The notes: generated by a model not told the origin, from the letters alone. 64,000 bases of DNA from Pholis gunnellus (GCA_910591455.2 OU342820.1:20182128-20246127); one strand, 5' to 3'; counted from the first letter of the stretch, positions 36,435 to 48,060 are shown. A program made the numbers and translations.

Positions 36435-39155
36435 CACTACTACTACCACTACCACTACTACTACTACCACTACTACCACTACTACTACTACCACTACTAC
36501 CACTACTACTACTACCACTACTACTACTACCACTACTACCACTACTACTACTACTAAATCTTTGACGAGCTAACTGTTGCTAAAATAAGTAGCATATTCT
36601 CAATTAAACATCAGTTTAGTTTTACTGTTTGTAATTCTGTTGCACCAGACGTTTAACTGGAGCCAGTATTCACTTTAAACTTGAGGAGGTTTACCTTTTT
36701 TAAAATGCTGCCTTTTTGAGACGGATGGAGCAAAATGATCCAGAGCCTCGATGAAAGTTAAGCAGCAGACTCCACCCGGCTGAGTTTTGTGATGCTGCTG
36801 CTGAATTTCTCTCAAGATATCGGTTTAGGAAGAGAACAGTTCTGGAGCTGATTGGACCAACAGGCTGTGAAAAACGTGTTTTGTGTTTGTCCGTTTTCTT
36901 TTTTGTTTTTATAATATTTGTCCATGTTCCTCCAATATTTCGGCCAACAGGAGGAGATATTAGAGCTTTTGTGAGTAACGTAAGGTAAACTGACTTTTTA
37001 GCTTCCTAGCTTGCAAACAATGTACTGTTGTATTAATGTACACAGAAGAATTTCACAGCCTACTCACTTGGTCCCGACAGTATGCAAATATCGCCATATT
37101 AATTAAACTCGGTTTAAACTTATTACCAAACAGAGATTCGTTTTTTAATTGTGCAACAGAGCTTGGCTTAATCTTAAATATGGATTTACTGTTTTTAAAA
37201 CCAAGAACCGCTAAACTCTTGATTGGAACGAACTTTCATTAAATGAATCCTTGTTGGTGCAACCCAGCCGTAGTGATTAGTTCACATCAAACATCTGTAT
37301 TTCTGCAGTCTTGCAGGTCTCTAACAGTCTATTCTCGAGCATGGAAGTTATAAAAAGCAAACGTCACCCTCTCCGTCAACGCACCCCGTTGATTACATAT
37401 CCAGCGTCGGCCCATAGAATGATGGGGAGGATACGATCGTTGTTGGCAAAGTGGAGACGCTCCGGCATCTCCTCCTTCTTGAACACATGGAGGTGCGGAT
37501 GGGCCCCCTTCAAGGCGTCGTAAACCTTCTGCAGCCTGCCCGGCTTCGGCAACAGCATCCCAGAGGGGCCGAAGTCCACCAGGTGAAAGGACAGGTCCCC
37601 GAACGAGAAGCCCGGGATCTTGGACAGCGTGATCTCCTCCACCAGACCGTTTCGGTACACCGAGGTCATGCCGTGGTCGGACGTGAAGATGACGTTCAGG
37701 CGGTCGGTCAGCCCGCGACCTTCGGCCGAGTGCCGAATGTAGCCCACCGTCCGGTCCACTTGCTTGACCATCTCCCGGATCTCCGGGGAGTCGGGCCCGT
37801 ATCTGTGGCCCGTGCCGTCCGGCTCGCCGAAGTACAGCGACACGAAGTCCAGATCCTGGTCCCCGAACCAGCCCATCACCTTGTCCACGTTCTCGCGCCA
37901 CGCGGTCTCGTTCTTGTAGTTGTACCGCAGCGGCTCCACTTCCCGCATCACGGCAACCTGTCCCTGGTAACTGGAAGCTGTGCCGGGAAAGTGAAGGGAG
38001 CCAGCTTTTAGGCCCTGGGGGGGGGGGGGGGGGGTAGAAAGACATCATCATGACATGGTAACAAGCATGCAAAGGGCCGATCGGTTCAACATGCAACCAA
38101 ATCAAACTTACAGCAGCTGTCATTTGCATGCTAGTTACCAGTAAACATCTGTACCAGCGAAAAAATAATTTGCATCACAACTGCAGGGATCCAGCTGGAA
38201 GGATTCAGCGGGCCGTCAATGGTGTTTTGTCAAGAGAAATGGTTTCTAGTGCTGCAACACTGCAAAACTCTTGCAGTGATAAGATGTAAATTTGTGCCGC
38301 GCACACAGACCTGTCTCTGCGCCGTGATCCAGATCGGCAGCGTGCCGTTGTCCCACCACTCGTTCACGAACTGAGTCGCATAGTAAGGCTTCTTCTCCTG
38401 GGTGGTTGTGTCGAACCACATGTTGTGGATTACCCCGTGATTCTCGACGTAGCGGCCTACAGAAAGAGGGAAATTCGCTCGTCAAGTCTAGCTCGCGCTC
38501 ATTATTCACAGCGTGACACATTCGCATTTAAAAATTCTATCAACTTAACGGGCTGAGTGGCATGACGCTTTTTGGACAAGGTCTTATGACCAACTTCGGA
38601 GATTAGAGGAATTTAATTTCAAGGAAGTTAAATTTCTTTTAGCTGGCACTGATGATTTTTGAGAGTCAAAATAAGAAAAAGGAGCAGCGAATTCTTCCCT
38701 CAGTCATCCAAGCATAATTATCTTACTCAGCTATAAAAGCTGTTGGACCCTGGGACATTCAATTACAACTAATTCCCTTTTTCACCATTCGCCTTTTTCT
38801 TTTCAATCCTAGCAAAGTAAAGAGCGGGTTTCCTACTCCGCCATGATATGCAGATCCCTGAAGCGCTGTTGTAGAAAATAAAAAACACTTTACCTGTCAA
38901 GAGGGTGAAGTGTGTCGGACTGGTGATAGTGAGGTAAGGAGGTGTGACATACAGGGCTTTGACTCCGTCCTCGGCCATCTTGTCCAGGTGCGGCGTGTCC
39001 ACGTCGCGGTCGTAATCCCACCGGAACCCATCGAAGGAGACCAGCAGCACCTTCTGACCCCGCGCGTTTGCCGGAGCTGCGAGGACGCACGAGGCCCAGA
39101 GGAGGCAGAGAACGCCGGTGGTCCACAGCGTGGCGTGGTGCACTTCCCCCCACAT
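30931..39155 (-). CDS. enpp7: Ectonucleotide pyrophosphatase/phosphodiesterase 7 (alkaline sphingomyelinase), six exons
   Basis: ENPP7 is a cell-surface enzyme of the gut brush border that cleaves sphingomyelin to ceramide and phosphocholine using two zinc ions. Coding exons on the minus strand are 39155-38894, 38456-38311, 38014-37385, 33080-32846, 31364-31241 and 30988-30931. All junctions are GT-AG and the joined frame is 484 aa. A signal peptide covers about 1-26. The catalytic features are all present: D42 in VSFDGFRW, nucleophile T78 in ITSPTHF, D202 and H206 in GEPDGTGHRYG, D249 and H250 in FTSDHGM, and H357 in KGEHGFDN. N-glycosylation sites include N124 and N171. Residues 434-452 form a C-terminal membrane helix, followed by a basic 32-residue tail ending QTSF. 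The last two exons are too short to appear as long open frames; I placed them by splice sites and by the helix. Intron 3 is 4.3 kb and holds a giant trinucleotide array. It lies head-to-tail upstream of cbx2, as in mammals. ENPP6 is the nearest alternative, but the sequence and synteny fit ENPP7 best. Confidence 0.93.
31930..32012 (+). mobile_element. LINE-type 3' tail, enpp7 intron 4
   Basis: The block ending GACTAATAAAGGATTATC followed by TTATC/TTATG pentamer repeats resembles the 3' ends of fish non-LTR retroposons (L2-like, from memory). Only the tail is recognised and there is no coding part. Confidence 0.5.
32185..32670. repeat. Degenerate minisatellite (about 24-30 bp units), enpp7 intron 4
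   Basis: Diverged units of the form TTTGTGTCTCTTTGAGGTCA are repeated across about 480 bases, followed by a GGGCCCCTGACACTTCAGGC block. This arrangement is common in teleost introns. Confidence 0.75.
34215..34290 (+). repeat. Dispersed CTAACCGAGTAGTTT family, fragment in enpp7 intron 3
   Basis: CCCTAACTAAGTAGTTTTG followed by TTGCCTAAATCTAACC matches the 50.2 kb copy. It ends about 115 bases before the trinucleotide array. Confidence 0.5.
34405..36555. repeat. 2,151-bp trinucleotide (ACT/ACC) array with higher-order structure, enpp7 intron 3
   Basis: 717 consecutive triplets, all ACT, ACC or (seven times) CCT, with no indel breaking the triplet register. The flanks are unique sequence (CTAGGC on the left, AAATCTTTGACG on the right). 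CCT interruptions occur at 34765, 35332, 35659, 35914, 36079, 36103 and 36331. The motif ACC-ACT-ACC recurs at 35452, 35752, 36028, 36217 and 36445. From 35914 on, each repeat of the CCT-to-ACCACTACC interval is exactly 114 bases (35914, 36103, 36331). The apparent 720-codon reading frames on both strands (poly-Thr or poly-Val) are products of the repeat, not proteins. Confidence 0.98.
38017..38034 (-). repeat. Oligo-C tract forming the enpp7 intron 2 acceptor
   Basis: G18 on the plus strand reads as C18 in the transcript, directly followed by the AG that opens enpp7 exon 3 at 38014. Confidence 0.9.
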
Positions 39156-41609
39156 CTTCACTGACTCTGCTGCACCTCCTGCAAACACTCTCTCGTTTTT
39201 ACAGGACGATCCACCTTCTCGGCATCTCACCTGAGGATTCTGCAGCCAACTGCTTCCGAGCAAAGTTTCCTGTTGTGTCCTGTTGTATCTTATCTCGTTA
39301 GATTGGACAGACTTTTTTATCTCGGTTCTTTCTACATGCGGGGCCTGCTGGTGTTTATGAGCCAATTTTTACGACTTGCGAGTTGTGTTCGTTTTGCTCT
39401 TGAGGACCGGCAGTAAAAGCAGATTAATCTCTCCGGGCATCGGGGCTGTTTGCCCCCCCCCCCCCTAACTCGCTTGTTGATGCTGTCTTTCTGTTTGTCT
39501 GCCCGCCCGTCTGTGTGCCGGAGCTTCCTGTGAATCACCCACAATGGAGGAATGACACTTTGATGGGTTTCACCTTGAGTTGGGATGGTGCATGATTGAT
39601 CTGACACCGGGAAAATGAAGAGGAAAATGAGAGTATATATCTCTTCGTCAGCGGTGGTCTCTCGGGAAGAAAAGACCCTAATAGACATATTCATTTTAAT
39701 AACTCAAATGTGTGTATTCGCCCCAGGATATTGGTAAAAAATCGACATTGATTTTCTTTTTTTTTTGCAATTGCCATGACAATGGACAAACTATTAAAAA
39801 GTGATCTGCAGCCCACTCAGTGTTTCAGCTCAGATCTCGCCCTCATCCAGACATTATACATCACCGCGTTGTGATGTAACCTTATCAACGTCCATCAAAT
39901 TGCTCGACAAGCGAACTCTTCAAATGTGTTCTTTATTGCGTGTGTCCTTGGCAGAGGTTCAAGGGAATTGTCCAATCTTTATGGAGATAAGGGATAACAT
40001 TCATCAGCTTTCATTTACCTCATTCATATTCATTAGCTTCCCCGTGTTAACTCTATCCCGCTCGTCTCCACTGTCAGCAGGAATCGGAAGGAAGTGTTGT
40101 TGGACCTGCCTCAGATCTGCGCTATGAGAACTTTTATCAAACACACACACTCTGGACTTGAGGGGCAAGCAAACTTTGTCTGACCCTCTCAGTCCTGCAC
40201 AGACTTTCCACAGGGAGGCTCACATTTTCTTGAAGAAGAGGGGTTTTTCTTCTTCTTTTCTCCTCTGCCTTTAGCGCTCCCTGCTGCCCGTACACAACCA
40301 CTGCAGTGCTCCCTCCCCAGACGGACAGACACAAACTATTTCATCAGTTTGAGCCAGAGTGCATTACTTATGCACATATAAAAAAAAAACAGACTTGCTA
40401 TTTCCCAAAGCTGAATATGTCGTATTTTATCTTCTAGCAAAGGTTTCTTTTAATCTAGAGTTCTGTTTAACTTTGACGACACCGTCGACACAAGATTTGA
40501 CATCCTTTGAACGATCAGCCTGAGATATTAAAAAGTTCACGCTGCAAACCTTTGAGTCTGTCACTACCGTTATTTAGCTCTCTGCTGATTTATTTATTTT
40601 AAAAGACATTTCTTATTGGACTTTTCAAAACAACAATCACGACAACAAATGGCAAAAACAAGTTGCCGTCATTTCTAAACGCTGTTCTTTTTTATTTTCA
40701 ATAAATCACATTTTCATGCCCGTAACATTTTTTTTCTGTCAAATCAGACTTGCAGATGAAAGAGATCGTAGCGTAAAACACATAAACACGTCTATCCTGT
40801 AAACTCTTTAACTGCATCTGTATTCTGCTCGCTCTGCAGTCTGAATGGCACGCCGCCTCTCTCCCCGCTGTGACTGGAAGTAGACCATCAAGTTCATGCC
40901 GGCGTGCCGAGATCGATGTGTTTTGAATTGTGAGCAAACACAACTTTTAATGCATGAATGGCTTATTATCAGGTTACATGCCAGTAAGTCCAAGCGTACA
41001 ACTTCAAACCACAGGAAAACTCCAGTGGAGGTGCACGGACGGGTCTCAGTGGAAAACAGCTTCACGGCTTTTTCTTTCACACCGAAACATTTTCAAACGT
41101 CCGACATAGTTAATGTCCGTCACGCTTTGTCGTTTTATCCGTTTTGGTAGCAAGCAATGAAAGAGCTTAAACAAGGCTGGATATGCAATATTGGTCATAA
41201 TATTGATCTATCTATACGCGTAACCTGAAAACACACATTTCAATTGTTTTCAATTTGTGCCAAAACACTAACTTAAGTAAGCAGCTGAATTATTGTAAAT
41301 ATAAAACACTGACTCTTAGTACTTTACTTAAGACAGCTTAAGCACATTTGATCATTTTTCACTTCTACTTTAGTAAACACGTGAATTTGTGATTTATTTT
41401 TTCTCCCATAGAACTATTGGTGCGTTAACTTAATGCGTCTATAATCCACATTTTCACAGTAACAATCTATTGAATTTCTATTTCTATTGAAATCTCGCAA
41501 AAGAAAACCTGAAGCGAGTTTGAATGTTTTTGTGCAATTGAGGAAGTTTAATCAAATTTTGCTGCTTTCAATCTTCTTTTCTTAGCCGATACTTCAAAAT
41601 GCACATAAA

Positions 41610-41611
<2 letters not shown>

Positions 41612-41690
<79 letters not shown>

Positions 41691-41705
41691 ATATATATGT
41701 ATATG
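41612..41705. repeat. (AT)n with TGTG interruptions
   Basis: About 94 bases of AT dinucleotides with short GTGTG interruptions. Confidence 0.95.
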
Positions 41706-42433
41706 TGAATGGAAACGCGGCTAATGTAGCAATGTGAACCGTGTTGTTCTTGATGATCACTACGGATACAAACCTCCTGAATCTGCAGCTCCTCTTGGCT
41801 TTACAGGTCCAACACGTTACTGTTTGATTCACTCTCACCTCTCTCATAGTGTGATTTTCACCTGTCTTCAGCAGAAAAGCTGTAAAATAAACCAGCAGAC
41901 AGACACAATTAGTGGGGCATTTAGCAGCTGAGGTGAGAGATATTTCCCTTCCGAGTTGGTAGAGACCAACAACAGAGCAAAGGGAGACTGGAAATTGGAC
42001 TTGCATATGTCAGTTTCCGTTAAACACATTATAAATAAATGATAATGTTGCTCCATAACTGCTGGATGTGTAAATAAGCAAAAAAACAACATTATTTTGC
42101 TTCACCACTGAAGCAAAATATATACATATACTGAAAAGCAGTATTTTTCTAACTTCCTGCACTGGTACTGCACGTTGCCATTTGAAATAAATGCCTCATC
42201 ACTCATAGCTCCGTTTGACCCGCTCGTCAGTATATCTGGCACATTGTGATGAATGCTGATCCGCCGTGGATCAACACCAAACAGTCTCCAACAGGCCCCC
42301 CTGGTGGAGCGGTCTGGTTTCAGCAGGGGGGGACTGGACCGGAGCTATCGGTGCAGCAGAATAACGGAGAAGGAGAGGACTCCTTCACACCTGTCAAACA
42401 AACCACTCTGAAATCTGACAAAGTGTTTGAGAG

Positions 42434-42457
42434 TGTGTGTGTGTGTGTGTGTGTGTC
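42434..42457. repeat. (GT)12 microsatellite
   Basis: Perfect GT run. Confidence 0.9.
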
Positions 42458-43999
42458 ATGGGAGGTCTCAGGGCAGCACCAAAGCGCCCAGAGATCCAGA
42501 GTCAAGTGAAGATACAGGAGGAAAAAAATGTTTTTTAAAATGCATTTCATTCACCTCCGTTGTTATTGACTATCTAATGTCCGTGTCAGCACTTAATCAA
42601 AGTGAATTTATACTCAAAGCGACCTTGAGTGTCTGTCTGTATCCTTGGACAAAGTCTATATGTGAATGCTGCTCCTGTTATGTGTGTGTTGCCGTTGATT
42701 TGATAACAATGAGATTAACATTTAGAGAGGGTGGCAGTCAGTTCCGCCTGAACGGCACGGTGTACGTAACTCACTGCATTAAAATTGAGCAGCAGGACTA
42801 TGACAGCAGATATTCCTGTAATAAAGTGGCTCCTTCCTCCAGCAGGCCACTAGCATGTAATCACTTTCTCTTACAGTGGCTAACCTACAGTGTATCGGCT
42901 TTCCTCTTCATTAATTCCTCACTCGCTCTCTTGAACAGCCAGCAGAGTAAACTGTTCTTTCTTTATTTCGTGCTTGCAGAGGTTTTGTCACCGGCACTTT
43001 ATTTAGTGGTACACCAGCAAAAAAAAATCAATAAATAGGAAATCTAGTTAATGATCAGCTAAAGGCTACACCATATAATCTGCCATAAATATAGATTATA
43101 CTGCACCTCTGCACCAACGTTTTTAAAACAATAGCCAACATTTTGTGGTAATATTCATATCTTGTTTCACATTTCCATACCAAAATAAACTTCTGTATTT
43201 GCCCCCAATTTATTTTTTTTGTCAGAATCAAACATCCTTTACAAATATGTCCACAACAAATGTATTATTTTCTCCTGTTTGAGTAGCGTTGGTTCAAATC
43301 TACAAAGCTGTTTTAGGACGTTTCTTAGACGTAAAACTATTCCTCATATGTTTTTAAAAAATGATTTACTGTATGTCTTCAGTAGCATGAAAGTCAGAGA
43401 GGATACTTCTATTTCTATAGTGTTACCAGCAGGTCTTAAGATGTACTCGTTGTGCTGCGGGTGGCACTGGAGTGTTCAAATAACCGAAGGTTCATCCTGG
43501 GGAGCATGAATGTTTACTTTAGAGCTTGATATTTCTGGCAAATGTTGGTGTGGAAATCTCGGCCCGATGTTGTTAAAAAAACAGCCTCCCCCAACAACGT
43601 AAATGGTAAATTAAAACATGCAAAGAAAATGTATTTGTCCAGCCAATCATATCGCAGCATCGGCCATCTTAATGATTGTAACAGTGAATAAAGACCTACC
43701 CGGCTATCTTTATCATTTTAACCTGGTTTCATCCTGGATATCTCCTTAAAACACACATTGTAGACTCTCTCTGTCTGCCGCTCTCTGAAATCACTTTTTA
43801 GTTTTCCGAAATATACTTTAACGGGCTTTGCAAAAGGGGTAAATTGTGGCTTTAACAGATACATCGTCATATAATCAGGAAGGAACCGTGTTTCTGTTAG
43901 TAAGAGGACGACGTTGCCGTATGCAGTATGTAGTTATTACTCTGAAATATCTCCCAACACAAGCATGTGAACCATATGTGTGCACTCTGCATCTGTGAG

Positions 44000-44003
<4 letters not shown>

Positions 44004-44057
<54 letters not shown>
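44004..44057. repeat. (AG)27 microsatellite
   Basis: Perfect AG run. G13 follows at 44306-44318. Confidence 0.95.
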
Positions 44058-44059
<2 letters not shown>

Positions 44060-45474
44060 GAGAATTAAGGTGAGAGAATGAGTAAGAGAGCTGGGAGCAG
44101 AGTGGAGGAGGCTCAGGCGTGTGGAGGCAGCTCGGCTGATTTGCGGCTTCATTCCAGCGCGTGGGCCCCTTTTTTTTCAGGCTCTGTTGCCCGTAACAGG
44201 TTGACGCGATAAACTCTGTAGCCGAGCCAGTCAGATGTGGCACAGTGGAGGCGCACCTCCTCCTCGCTCCTCTCCCCTTGGCCCGGTGTCTCATTGTGAC
44301 GCCGCGGGGGGGGGGGGGCTCCAGTGTGCTGGCATTACGCTTTTTCCACACGGCAGTAATTGATTTCTTTAATTTGCTTCAAGAGAAACTGTTGTCAGCC
44401 AACCAGGCAGCCATTTTTCAGGCCACTTTAATTAAATGCCAGGTCTTTAGGTGTGATATGAAATTCGTTTGGCTCCTCTGATCTCCTACTCCTCAGACAA
44501 TTCATTAACATTTTCATTTCTGCCTTTTATGTTTTTACACAAAGCTTCAAAAAGGAGCTCATCAGTGACATTTCGGTTCCCGCGCTATACATTCAATCAT
44601 TTATTTAAGTGCATTTAACTAGAGATTAAGTGCAGTGTGGCTGTTTCACGCGAGATAATACGGAGTCTGTAGAGCGTCAGTCAGCGGAGGAATTAAGGAG
44701 AATAAAAAAAGCAGACCTCCTGTTGGGCGTCTTTTATTGGAGGTTCTGTTATATATTGTAGCTGTTTCAGGTTACTAAACTGTAGCAAGATAATAGAATT
44801 CACTGCAGTGAATGTCAAACAAAGATTCAAGTCCACATTCCTCACTTTTTCTGAATCTTCCTGTCGCAGCGTCATTAATCTGCGGTGAACAGGTTTTCAT
44901 CCCGAATAGCCTTCAGTCCCTTTCACAACAATCAAAGGGAATTATAGGCTTCAAATCTCTTTCACATCTCACATGTAACACCTGATGAAACAACGCGGGG
45001 CAGGTGTATCTTCGGTCTAAAGCAGCAGCAGCAGAAGAAGAACAAGCATGTATTTCAGTCATAATAGCAGGGCAGCAGGCACACCTCCCTAATAATATCC
45101 CGATGCCTCCCCACTCGCTCTGACTCAGAGATCTTCTGAAAGGCCCCTCTCCACTCATCCTCTCAGAGTGGCCTTCCTCTCGTGGAGATGAACAGCAGCT
45201 GCCTCTTCCTGCCTCCCACCATACGTCAACACATCAGCACCGCTCATGCACTGCCTGCCTGCCTTCAAAACGGCCCAAATAAATATGAGGCTCGCTAAAC
45301 CCGAAAGAATAGCCCGCTGCAGCTCATATTACAGCGGTTGATGTGTATTGACAAATATCTTTTTTGCTGGCGAATACTTTGGTTACAGCCAGACGGAGCT
45401 TGCGGAGCAGGAGTTTGTGGAATTGAGTGGAAAAATCAAGGGAATGTATGAAAATAATTTAGTTCTTCTTGGGT

Positions 45475-46445
45475 TTTTGGCATGGCTTTAGGTCAGTCCA
45501 CCACTTTTGTCTTGACTGAAATATCTGATCGACTTTTAGATGAATTGCCGTTATATTTCATCCAGTTTAGTCATCGCTAAGTTGCCCTCTTGTGCCATCG
45601 TGTGGTTGACGTTTTTTTTGTACAGCTTGATACAGATTCATGTTCCCCAGAGGATGAATCACAATGACTTTGATCCCTAACTTTTCATGTTGTGCCACCA
45701 ACAAGTCTCGGGTTTTCACTTGTCCGAAGGATTAGTCATTTTGTAGAGACATTCAGGGTCCCCAGAGACGAAGCCGACTGAAAAATGATGCGCCGTAATT
45801 TGTAAATGTCCCACGAAATGAACGTAATGATGTATGAGGTACGGGCGCGAGGTAAGCGAGGTGGACGGGTCCAACAAACAAAGATCAAACAACAATCTCT
45901 CAGCCAGGAGACCGCTGTTCGTTCCCCGTGTGAGACGAGATGTCTGTGTTGATGTATTTGTCCCGTCACTTGGTTAAAGTTAAAGTAACCCAAATAACAA
46001 TATTTTACGAAACCTAACCGAGTAGTTTCCTGTGAAGAGAGAAGTTTATTTTGAAAAGATCATGTTCATGTGACAAGCGGATTGCTGATTGTTTCAAAAA
46101 TGATAAATTGTTTGTCAATTGTGAAGATTATCTTGCTCAACAAAACATCATAAAACGTTTGTTTGCCACAGAGATTATTTTCTAGAATAATCCAAAATCT
46201 CATTGGGTTGTTGTGGAGGGAACCAGTGTGATGCTAACTTCCTGTTGGCCTGCAAAAATACAACAGCACTCTGCAAAACTAATGACATTCCCATCGGCCT
46301 TAGCTGTACTTTTTATTTAGCGCTTATTTGCAAATGTTAGCATGCTAACATGCTAATTTAAGATGGTGAACATGCTACATCCGCATGCTAACATTGTCAT
46401 TGTGAGCATGTTAGCATTATTTAGCTCATAGCACCCCAGTACAAC
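45475..46445 (+). repeat. Dispersed TTAGCATGCTAAC repeat, split by an insertion
   Basis: The left part (45475-45745) contains CCCCAGAGGATGAATCACAA and TTGTGCCACCAACAAG. The right part (about 46255-46445) contains CTGCAAAACTAATGACATTC and TTAGCATGCTAACATGC. Both are pieces of one familiar fish repeat. The ~500 bases between them are foreign to it and include a CTAACCGAGTAGTTT fragment. Confidence 0.65.
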
Positions 46446-47094
46446 ATCACATATGAGATTTCTCTGAACTTATGTTCGTGGTCTACGTTTCAGCCGAGCA
46501 TGAATTAAGAAAGGAAACTCAACGGCATCACAGAGAGACGAGTCCAACCCTGGATGTCCGGTGGACGTGTTTGCATCACGGTCCACTTTCAGCCTCGGCG
46601 TCTTCGAGCGGTCTCTCCTTCAGCAGCCGCATTCCAGTGATTGTTGAGAGTATTTTTTGTTTTTGTTTTACAAGAATATTTAACACCCGTTGGCGGCTCA
46701 TTCATGATTAATGTGGTAACAGACACTTTGTGGCTGCTCCACTCGTTTCCATTACTGTGCGCAGCAGCACGCCGTCTAATCTTTATGTTGTACCTGCATC
46801 TCCTGAATAGAGTGATGTCTATTAGCAGAAAGAAACCCTCCGCCTCGCAGACCTCAGACGAGTCACATAAACAAAAGAGGAAAAAATAGTGTGCAGTATG
46901 GACGTAAAGGCAGAGTCAATAACTGTGAAACCCATCATTAAATATTAATGTCATAATAAATAACTGGATTTATATATGTCGAGGAGTGAATGTCACACTA
47001 CAGAGCTGCTCCAGAGAAAATAGATCCAAATATTCAGGGTAAAAAAACAACAACCTGGACTATAAAAAAAAGAAAAGTTATTGTTCTCTGAGAA

Positions 47095-47500
47095 GCTGAA
47101 GAATCATGGCGCATGCAGTGTCAGGACTTCATCCCGAATGCATTTAAAGAAGGCTTTTCATCGTGAAATAGAGCGAAGGGTATTGTAAATGGGGCATTAA
47201 AAAGGAATTCCACATCAATTTCCCCCATACCGAATGCTGCATAACAGGAGTCATTTTGACAAAGTAGCCGTGTGATTATTTTTTATTTCCATTTGAAAGC
47301 AATTAGCTGAAAGGTCCTTCCCCTGAGTTCTGTGGCAGAATGTGTGGAATGACTCAGTATAATTGCTGTGAAATGAACAGAGTGCCAAGTTGAGAGAAGC
47401 ATGAAAAACCGCAAGGGTTCCCTCTCCATGGAAACGCCCTCTGCCTTTGTCAGTGCACCAGGAAATTAGGCAGCAAGTGATAACGGGGCTTGAACGAGTA
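47095..47500. promoter_or_regulatory. Candidate conserved non-coding element
   Basis: About 400 bases with no low-complexity sequence, no family match and dense candidate sites: GGCATTAAAAAGGAATTCC, AAAGCAATTAGCTGAAAGG, TGACTCAGTATAATTGC and TTTCCATTTGAAAGC. No coding frame is present. This is a judgement from composition alone. Confidence 0.3.
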
Positions 47501-47515
47501 ACAAATGCAAGTGTT

Positions 47516-47534
47516 GGGGGGGGGGGGGGGGGGG
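47516..47534. repeat. G19 homopolymer
   Basis: Pure G run ending a candidate regulatory stretch. Confidence 0.95.
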
Positions 47535-47854
47535 AGTGATATTTACTCCATTTCAAGCCATTACAGAAATTGAGTGTTTCCCCACATCTCACGCTGTGCC
47601 TACTGAGCGCTGGATACAGGAGGAGGAGGGTCATTAAACATGGCAGCCGCCAGCGACGTGCCGGAGGAAGCCGGGGTGTATGAACAACACGGTGTTCGCA
47701 CCGCCGACGGGCAGGACAGATATAATGAAGCCCGGCGCTGTCAGCGGCATGGCACCAACTTGATGATACTGATGCCTGAAAGGAGGACAAGGTGTTGGAT
47801 GTAAAAAAAAAAAAAAGAAAAAGGGAGACTGCTGAGACAGTGTCTGCAAGCTCG

Positions 47855-48060
47855 TCTCATGTATTTGCCACAAGCTGCCTCCTCGGCTCCTGCGCCCTAA
47901 TTGACGCCCCGCGCGGAGGAGGCGGGCTCTCCCCCATCGGCCGTGCCTCGCTTAATTACGTCAGCCCGGAAAGGAATGCGATTGTTATTGTCATTACCCT
48001 CGTTAGTAATTAAGCAGCTATTGACTCCTTCCCTACATTCCGGTCTGTTTGATTAGGCCC
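47855..48060. promoter_or_regulatory. Candidate conserved non-coding element
   Basis: Homeodomain-type sites in CCTAATTGACG, CTTAATTACGTCA (also CRE-like) and TTAGTAATTAAGCAGC, with a Sox-like TTATTGTCATT, are packed into 200 bases with no repeat. Confidence 0.35.

Noticed and set aside
34380..36573. Two overlapping 720-codon open frames (poly-Val on minus, poly-Thr on plus)
   Set aside because: They are the trinucleotide array read in frame. There is no ATG start, no unique sequence, and the array lies in an enpp7 intron.
37451..38011. 186-codon plus-strand frame opposite enpp7 exon 3
   Set aside because: Antisense shadow of the enpp7 catalytic exon.
41548..42006. 152-codon minus-strand frame with an Ile/Tyr/Thr run
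   Set aside because: Generated by the AT dinucleotide repeat.
42294..42309. Extra CTCF-like site (CCACCAGGGGGGCC on minus)
   Set aside because: An extra G breaks the GGC core; too weak to call.
42427..43038. 203-codon plus-strand frame
   Set aside because: Begins in a GT repeat, has no recognisable domain, no codon bias and no splice partners.
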